From Chlamydomonas sphaeroides (lineage: Eukaryota > Chlorophyta > Chlorophyceae > Chlamydomonadales > Chlamydomonadaceae), in NCBI GenBank assembly GCA_001662425.1, contig BDDC01001625.1:10054-22760 (forward strand): a DNA stretch of 12,707 nucleotides, given 5' to 3'. Positions 8,074 to 12,707 of the stretch are shown here, piece by piece; positions within the stretch are counted from its first letter, which is position 1, and the number at the start of each line of letters is the position of its first letter. Under the pieces are notes generated by a model. That model saw nothing but the letters and a program-made list of their open reading frames with translations, did no database searches and was not told where the DNA came from. A program made the translations under genes and the position numbers.

Positions 8074-9461
8074 GTGGCGGCGGCGGGCAGCTGGCAGGCG
8101 GCCGCCGCAGCCGGTACGAGTCTTCGACTACGTTGCGTGAAGCCAGTAGGCGTACGGCGGACCCTGGTTGAGGGCCGAGTGACCCGGACCCTGCCGCCGT
8201 CGCTGTGTGGGGTCTCTATTTAACAGCGGCAGCCAGAAAAGTGATCGTGGCCGTAGGGTTACGTTCAGTCGGTGCGGGCCGCGCAGTGCTTGTGCGCGTG
8301 CGTTAGCGATCGTGGATTTGGTGTGCGGCGCGGACTCCTGCTGAGGTGCAAAGTGGTGTCCTGTGGTCTGGAGCGTGCGAGACAAGTGTTGAGCTGCAGC
8401 TGCGCCGGGGGAAGGAGACGGCAGACGTGGGCGCTGCAGTGCGCAACAAGCCGTGTGCACCAGGGGAGACCCTGGTGTGCACGCTCGTCCTGGAAGGTAG
8501 CAATGTCAACAGGCGCAAGGACGGGACTCCTCACGTCTGGTTTTGCGAGGAAGTGACTATCCGGATGCGTTGGCATGTGCAGCAGCAGCTGTGAATGGCG
8601 AAAAGTGATGGCAAGTGTTCCCGCCATCGACCCACGGGCCCAAGCCTCTTTCGCTCTGTCTAGCGCCACGGTTGAAGCGATAAGCAATGAGGAAGAAAAT
8701 ATAAATCGTGACAAGGTAGGTTACGGCTGCCGTGCTCCGCGAAGACTTCGCTACAGAGGAGTGAGGGACCCAGAATGCTGCGTGAAGCATAACCGCAATC
8801 TACATACAGCTAAGCCACGCCAAGCATCTATTCATCATTGCAAACGCGTGCTGGCCGCTCGGTACGTAAGGTCTCGACACCCACACTCCTCGCCGACGCG
8901 CAATCTTAGTCGCTCTTCATCGGCCAGCCATCGTGCATCCGGACATCGCGATCTCTTAGGGCTGCGTGAACGCTGGCGAAATTAAGGAGGGCGGGCGCCG
9001 CGCACCTTCGGAGAAGAGCAGCAGCCTGGGACCGGCCGGCTCAGGTACGCTCGTCCCAAGCTTGGCCTTGTAGAGCTTTAATAGCTGCTGTCTGCACTAG
9101 AGTCGAGGCGACAGGTATCGCATCGTCATTGGGGCACACGGCAGTTCTCGGCACGCGGTCGCTGCACAGGCGGCGGCCAGGGGCTTTGAAAATAATCCTA
9201 GCATCCACGCGACAAGTCGGCGCCGGCCAACGTACGTGCCAGTCCCAGTCGACGATGCCACTTTATGCCGTGCCCCCGCGTCGACCCGTTTGCCGTGTAG
9301 GCGTCCGGCCGCAGCACCACACGGCCAGTCCTGTCACGGCAGCAAACGCGCGCGCTCTGGGGGCCATGCGGTCCCTCACGGCAGAGGCGCACGGCTGCGA
9401 CTTGTTAGCGCACCGCCAGTCGTAGGGCGCCCCGCCTCCGTGCCCGCCTGCGCCCACCGAT
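8006..9461. other. Intergenic region, no supported gene
   Basis: About 1.45 kb after the MYND gene stop. Plus-strand frames at 8346-8594 and 8575-8985 and a minus-strand frame at 8265-8714 encode no motif I recognise and use many A/T-ending codons unlike the neighbouring exons. Neither TGTAA nor AATAAA is present on the plus strand. The segment 8580-9240 is lower in GC. A small perfect hairpin, GCGAAG-A-CTTCGC, lies near 8745. Confidence 0.5.
8700..8706 (+). promoter_or_regulatory. TATA-box-like TATAAAT
   Basis: TATAAAT in the context GAAAATATAAATCG is the best TATA match in the window. It lies 1.36 kb upstream of the proline-rich gene's ATG, too far for a simple promoter unless there is a long or spliced leader. 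It could instead mark an unrecognised transcript. Confidence 0.3.
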
Positions 9462-9515
9462 ATGACGACAGCGACGACAGGGCGGCGCGCCGAGGCCACG
9501 GCAGTAGCGTGTCAG

Positions 9516-9551
9516 CTACCCGTACCGGCCGCCCTACCCGTACCGGCCGCC
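9516..9551 (+). repeat. Perfect 18-bp tandem duplication
   Basis: CTACCCGTACCGGCCGCC occurs twice head to tail (9516-9533 and 9534-9551). In the frame of the downstream proline-rich gene it would read LPVPAA twice. That frame is open from the in-frame TAG at 9423 onward, but the start is placed downstream at 10062. Confidence 0.9.
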
Positions 9552-9847
9552 GGCCAGGGGCCGGCGTCCAGCGAAGGCGCGCAAGCGGCGGGCTGCGCCG
9601 CCTCAGGCAACGCGGAACGCAGCTACGGAGCCACAGACTTGACGCATCGCTCGGATGCGGCGCCGCTCGCGGCTTGCTATGCAGCCATCCACAGTAGCAG
9701 CAGCGCGAGCAGCAGCTGGGAGGGCAGTAGCTGTCGCGGCCGGGGGCTTGAGCTCGCGGCGGCGCGGTGCGCCGCCGCCGGTCAACAACAGCGCAACAGC
9801 AGAACCCAAATGGGGAGTGCAAACGGACGCAATGACATGAGTGTGGC

Positions 9848-9877
9848 GCATGCGCATGCTAGGCATGCAAGGCATGC
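9848..9877. repeat. Cluster of four GCATGC palindromes
   Basis: GCATGC occurs at 9848, 9854, 9863 and 9872, with spacings of 6, 9 and 9 bases. Each is self-complementary, so the cluster could form small hairpins or be an array of identical protein-binding sites. It lies 185-214 bases before the ATG at 10062, where promoter elements of that gene would be expected. Confidence 0.6.
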
Positions 9878-10061
9878 ACGGGGCAAGCCTGGCGAGGCAG
9901 GGCCCACGGCGGCAGCGCATGGCTGTGGGCGCTGCCGACTCTACCCTGGCGCCGCCGCCGCGCCCTCATCAGAGTGGGCCGCTGGCGGCAGCTGTGGCCT
10001 GCGGGGGAGCAGCCGGCGTCGCTGTGGTGCAGCCGCCGTTGGGCCCCTAGGCCGCCGCACC

Positions 10062-12707
10062 ATGGCAGTGCTGACGTCGGCTCTGGCGCTCGTTTTGGTG
10101 GCGGCGGCAGCACCGTCGCTTGCCGCGGCGGCGGCGGCGGCTCAGCGGCCGGGCGAGCGGCAGGCTGGCTCTGCACGGGCCCAGGCTGCATCGGCGGGGG
10201 CCGTGCAGAGGGAGCTGGTGGAAGGCGCCGGCGGCGGGGGCAGCGACCTAAATGGAGCCGGCGGCAGCCGACGGGGGCTGCAGCAAGTGTTCATTCCCGA
10301 GATGCCGCCGCTACCGCCGCCTAACTTGCCGCCGCCGCCGCCGGAATTTCCACCGCCGCCGGACCAGCCGCCGCCGCCGCCACCAGGCCAGCCGCCTCCG
10401 CCTCCGCCGGTGACGGAGTCGCCGCCGCCGCCGCCGCCGCCACGGCCACCGCGGCCTCCGTGGCAACCACTCCCAGAGTGGCCCCCATACGTGGATGAGT
10501 CGCCGCCATCGGACATGGCGCTGGAGCAACTGCCGCCGCCGCCACGGCGGCCCAGGCGAGCTCGGGAGCCGCCGTTGCCTCCTCCATCTCGCCCGCGGCG
10601 GCCACGGCGGCCGCGGCCGCCGCCATCGCCACCGCCGCCACCGCTGGTGGCCGGCTCTTTGGATCAAGATGGCGGCACGCTGCTATCGCCGCCGCCCAAC
10701 GCGCCGCCGCCCGACGCGCCGCCGCCCAACGCGCCGCCGCCCAACGCGCCGCCGCCCAACGCGCCGCCGCCCCCGGACATTCTCCCACCGCCGCCGCCGC
10801 CGACGGCGCCTCATCTGCCGCCGCCAGGCCAGCCACCGCCGCCGCCGACAGCGCCGCATCCACCTCCACCCGACCGGCCGCCGCCGCCGCCGGTGGTGCC
10901 TTCACAACCATTGCCCGGCCGGCCGCCGCCGCCGCCGACAGCGCCTCATCCACCGCCGCCAGACCGACCACCACCGCCGCCACCCGGGCGGCCTCCGCCA
11001 CCGCCGACGGCACCTCAACCGCCGCCGCCAGACCGGCCCCCGCCACCAGGTATGCCAATCATTCCACCGCTGCCAATGCGCAGGTCACCACCGCCACAAG
11101 CGCCGCCGCCGCCGCCGGAGCTGCCGCCGCCGCGCCAGTCACCGCCGCCGCCGAGGCAGCCACCGCCACCTGCTGTCCCCCCTCCGCCAGATCACTCGCC
11201 GCCGCCGTCGCAGCCGCCGCCGCCGTCGCAGCCACCGCCGCCGCCGGCATCGCCACCTCCCATGACGCCAGGTGAGCCCCAAATTCAAGAGCCCCAGCCA
11301 CCGACGAGGCCGCCGCCGCCGCTGGTGCCAGACGCGCCACCGCCTCCCCGCCCGCCACGGCGGCCAAAGCCGCCACCGCCGGCGTCACCAGGCCAGCCTC
11401 CACCGCCGCCGCCAGAGGTGCCAGGGCCACCACCCCGCCCGCCGCCGTCGCCTCGGCCGCCGCGCCCATCGCCGCCGCCGCCACCGGCGTCACCAGGCCA
11501 GCCGCCGCCGCCACCGCCGGAGGTGCCAGGGCCACCCCCCCGCCCGCCGCCGTCACCTCGGCCGCCGCGGCCATCGCCGCCGCCACCGCCGGCGTTACCC
11601 GGCCAGCCGCCTCCGCCGCCTGCGGTGCCGCCGCCATCACCACGGGTGCCGCCGTCACCTCGGCCGCCGCGGCCATCGCCGTCGCCGCCGCCGGTATGGC
11701 CTGGGCAGCCTCCGCCCCCGCCCCCCCGGTTACCGCCGCGACTACCGCCCTCACCCCGGCCGCCGCGGCCCTCGCCGCCACCTCCGCTACTTCCGCCGCC
11801 ACCAGCGGTCCCCCCGCCATCACTACCGCCGCCGTCACCTCGGCCACCTCGGCCCTCCCCTCCGCCGCCACCGGGATTACCCGGGCAGCCTCCGCCGCCC
11901 AACAAGCCGCCGCCACTGCTGTTGTCTCCACCGCCATCGCCACGGCCGCCTCGGCCCTCGCCCTCGCCCTCGCCGCCATCACTCCCCCCGCCGCCGTCGA
12001 CACCACCGCCGTCACCGCCACCTCCGCCGTCACCTCGGCCGCCAAGGCCCTCGCCGCCGCCGCCGCCGCCGGGGCTGCCGCCACAGCCTCCTCCTCTGGC
12101 TCCTTCAGTACCGCCGCCACCGCCGCCGTCGCCCCGGCCGCCAAGGCCCTCACCTCCGCCGCCGGCCGTGCCGCCGCCTTTCCTGCCCAGCCCACCGCCG
12201 CCAAGGACACCGCCGCCCCCACGGCCTCCTCCTCCGGTACCTCGCTCCCCACCTCCTGAGCAGCCAGGACGCCCACCCCCGTCGCCGAGGCCCCCGCGAC
12301 CCTCGCCGCCGCCGCCGCTGGCCCCGCCGCCGCCAGCAGCTCCCCCGCCATCACCGCCGCCGCCGCCCCGGCCGCCGCCACCAAGGCGGTCCCCGCCTCC
12401 ATCGCCGCGACTTCCATCAGCGCCGCCGCCGCCGCTGACGCCAGGTGAGCCGCCGCCGCCATCCCTACCGCGACCGCCGCCGCCAAGGGTCATGTCGCCG
12501 CCGCCCCGCCGGTCCCCGCCGCCGCCGCCGGTACCAGCGCCGCCTTTGGATCCACCGCCGCCGTCAAACCCAGAGCTGCCCCCGCCGCCACGGCCACCGC
12601 CGCCCCGCCCCCCGCCGCCACCGGGGCCTCCGCCTCCCCAGCTTCCCAGCTCTCCCGGCTTGCCAGCCCCTCCTAGCCCTCGGCCGCCCCGCCCCCCGCC
12701 GCCACCG
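10062..12707 (+). CDS. Secreted proline-rich (hydroxyproline-rich glycoprotein-like) protein, 3' partial
   Basis: The frame from ATG at 10062 stays open for 882 codons to the window edge. The start has strong context (CACCATGG) and encodes a typical signal peptide: MAVLTSALALVLVAAAAP followed by SLAAAA, cleavage about residues 22-27. Residues 28-81 are a Gly/Ala/Ser-rich linker with SRRGLQQVF near 69-77; a dibasic site there could allow processing. From about residue 82 the protein is very roughly two-thirds proline, with Ser-Pro, Arg-Pro, Asp, Asn and Gln, one Tyr and no Cys seen. Repeats: PPPNA, then TAPH...PPPDRPP, then SPRPPRPS. Such regions in green algae are hydroxylated, arabinosylated rods in cell walls or pherophorin-type proteins, so wall/matrix export is inferred. 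No globular domain is visible; one may follow beyond the window. Donor-like CAGGTATGC (11048) and CAGGTGAGC (11269, 12442) leave room for introns. Confidence 0.8.
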   Translation, partial: MAVLTSALALVLVAAAAPSLAAAAAAAQRPGERQAGSARAQAASAGAVQRELVEGAGGGGSDLNGAGGSRRGLQQVFIPEMPPLPPPNLPPPPPEFPPPPDQPPPPPPGQPPPPPPVTESPPPPPPPRPPRPPWQPLPEWPPYVDESPPSDMALEQLPPPPRRPRRAREPPLPPPSRPRRPRRPRPPPSPPPPPLVAGSLDQDGGTLLSPPPNAPPPDAPPPNAPPPNAPPPNAPPPPDILPPPPPPTAPHLPPPGQPPPPPTAPHPPPPDRPPPPPVVPSQPLPGRPPPPPTAPHPPPPDRPPPPPPGRPPPPPTAPQPPPPDRPPPPGMPIIPPLPMRRSPPPQAPPPPPELPPPRQSPPPPRQPPPPAVPPPPDHSPPPSQPPPPSQPPPPPASPPPMTPGEPQIQEPQPPTRPPPPLVPDAPPPPRPPRRPKPPPPASPGQPPPPPPEVPGPPPRPPPSPRPPRPSPPPPPASPGQPPPPPPEVPGPPPRPPPSPRPPRPSPPPPPALPGQPPPPPAVPPPSPRVPPSPRPPRPSPSPPPVWPGQPPPPPPRLPPRLPPSPRPPRPSPPPPLLPPPPAVPPPSLPPPSPRPPRPSPPPPPGLPGQPPPPNKPPPLLLSPPPSPRPPRPSPSPSPPSLPPPPSTPPPSPPPPPSPRPPRPSPPPPPPGLPPQPPPLAPSVPPPPPPSPRPPRPSPPPPAVPPPFLPSPPPPRTPPPPRPPPPVPRSPPPEQPGRPPPSPRPPRPSPPPPLAPPPPAAPPPSPPPPPRPPPPRRSPPPSPRLPSAPPPPLTPGEPPPPSLPRPPPPRVMSPPPRRSPPPPPVPAPPLDPPPPSNPELPPPPRPPPPRPPPPPGPPPPQLPSSPGLPAPPSPRPPRPPPPP
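10689..10763 (+). repeat. 15-bp tandem array encoding PPPNA x5
   Basis: Five consecutive 15-base units encode PPPNA, PPPDA, then PPPNA three times. The nucleotide copies are identical apart from AAC/GAC, which indicates recent expansion by slippage or unequal exchange within the proline-rich domain. Confidence 0.92.
10800..11042 (+). repeat. Coding repeat TAPH/Q...PPPDRPP, four copies
   Basis: TAPH, TAPH, TAPH and TAPQ lie at 10803, 10848, 10938 and 11007. The last three are each followed by PPPPDRPPPP; the first is followed by a diverged LPPPGQP. Codons differ between copies (ACG/ACA, CCT/CCG), so this is an older family than the PPPNA array. Confidence 0.85.
11448..12698 (+). repeat. SPRPPRPS peptide module, nine copies plus one variant
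   Basis: SPRPPRPS is encoded at 11448, 11553, 11655, 11751, 11835, 11937, 12030, 12129 and 12282; SPRPPRPP is at 12675. Copies two to eight are 84-105 bases apart (28-35 residues), separated by variable Pro-rich spacers, several containing PGQPPPP. Arg is encoded by CGG, AGG, CGA or CGC and Pro by all four codons, so the peptide is better conserved than the DNA. Confidence 0.92.

Noticed and set aside
8265..8714. Minus-strand frame beginning MSRFIFSSSLLIASTVALD, resembling a signal peptide
   Set aside because: The hydrophobic start is short, the rest is Arg/His/Pro/Ser-rich with no recognisable domain, and codon use differs from the two real genes.
8708..8731. Segment GTGACAAGGTAGGTTACGG reminiscent of the conserved 3' end of small-subunit rRNA
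   Set aside because: The resemblance is limited to about a dozen bases and the flanks do not continue as rRNA.
10321..12493. Long Ala-rich and Gly-rich open frames on the minus strand and Arg/His-rich frames on the plus strand across the proline-rich region
   Set aside because: CCG/CCA-type repeats contain no stop in almost any frame, so these are shadows. Only the frame from 10062 has a signal peptide and peptide modules conserved through synonymous change.
1..12707. tRNA genes, CRISPR arrays, transposase or reverse-transcriptase genes, prokaryotic operon signals
   Set aside because: I looked for T-loop and anticodon-arm patterns, regular spacer-repeat arrays and catalytic motifs and found none. 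The intron-rich gene and composition indicate nuclear eukaryotic DNA.

Overview
The window looks like nuclear DNA of a GC-rich green alga of the Chlamydomonas/Volvox type. The evidence is very high GC, one gene split into 17 short exons by GT-AG introns of about 175 to 560 bases, strongly G/C-ending codons in the exons, intronic minisatellites, and a secreted protein with a very long proline-rich region of the kind that builds volvocine cell walls. The species cannot be fixed from the sequence. One point against a standard volvocine assignment is that the TGTAA polyadenylation signal is absent from the 2 kb after the first gene.

Layout. Bases 1-100 may hold the last codons of a plus-strand gene from the left (weak call). 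Bases 101-1325 have no supported gene; a TATA-like site near 1136 could serve the next gene. Bases 1326-8005 carry one plus-strand gene that I assembled from 17 exons. All splice phases fit and give 593 codons plus TAG. The protein has N-terminal TPR repeats, an ankyrin domain, a complete MYND zinc finger and a C-terminal region I do not recognise. Its introns hold a 9/27-bp minisatellite, a 20-bp triplication, a heptamer array at an acceptor, G-quadruplex-prone tracts and small hairpins.

Bases 8006-10061 are about 2 kb of mostly unassigned DNA with one good TATAAAT, two short tandem duplications and a cluster of four GCATGC palindromes. From 10062 to the window edge runs an uninterrupted reading frame of 882 codons. 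It begins with a signal peptide and then becomes an almost cysteine-free proline-rich domain with three successive repeat families (PPPNA; TAPH/PPPDRPP; SPRPPRPS). It is very probably a cell-wall or extracellular-matrix hydroxyproline-rich glycoprotein whose 3' end lies outside the window.

The two main genes point the same way but have no visible functional link: one is an intracellular protein-interaction scaffold, the other an exported structural protein. I see no mobile element with recognisable genes, no RNA gene, no CRISPR array and no prokaryotic operon features.
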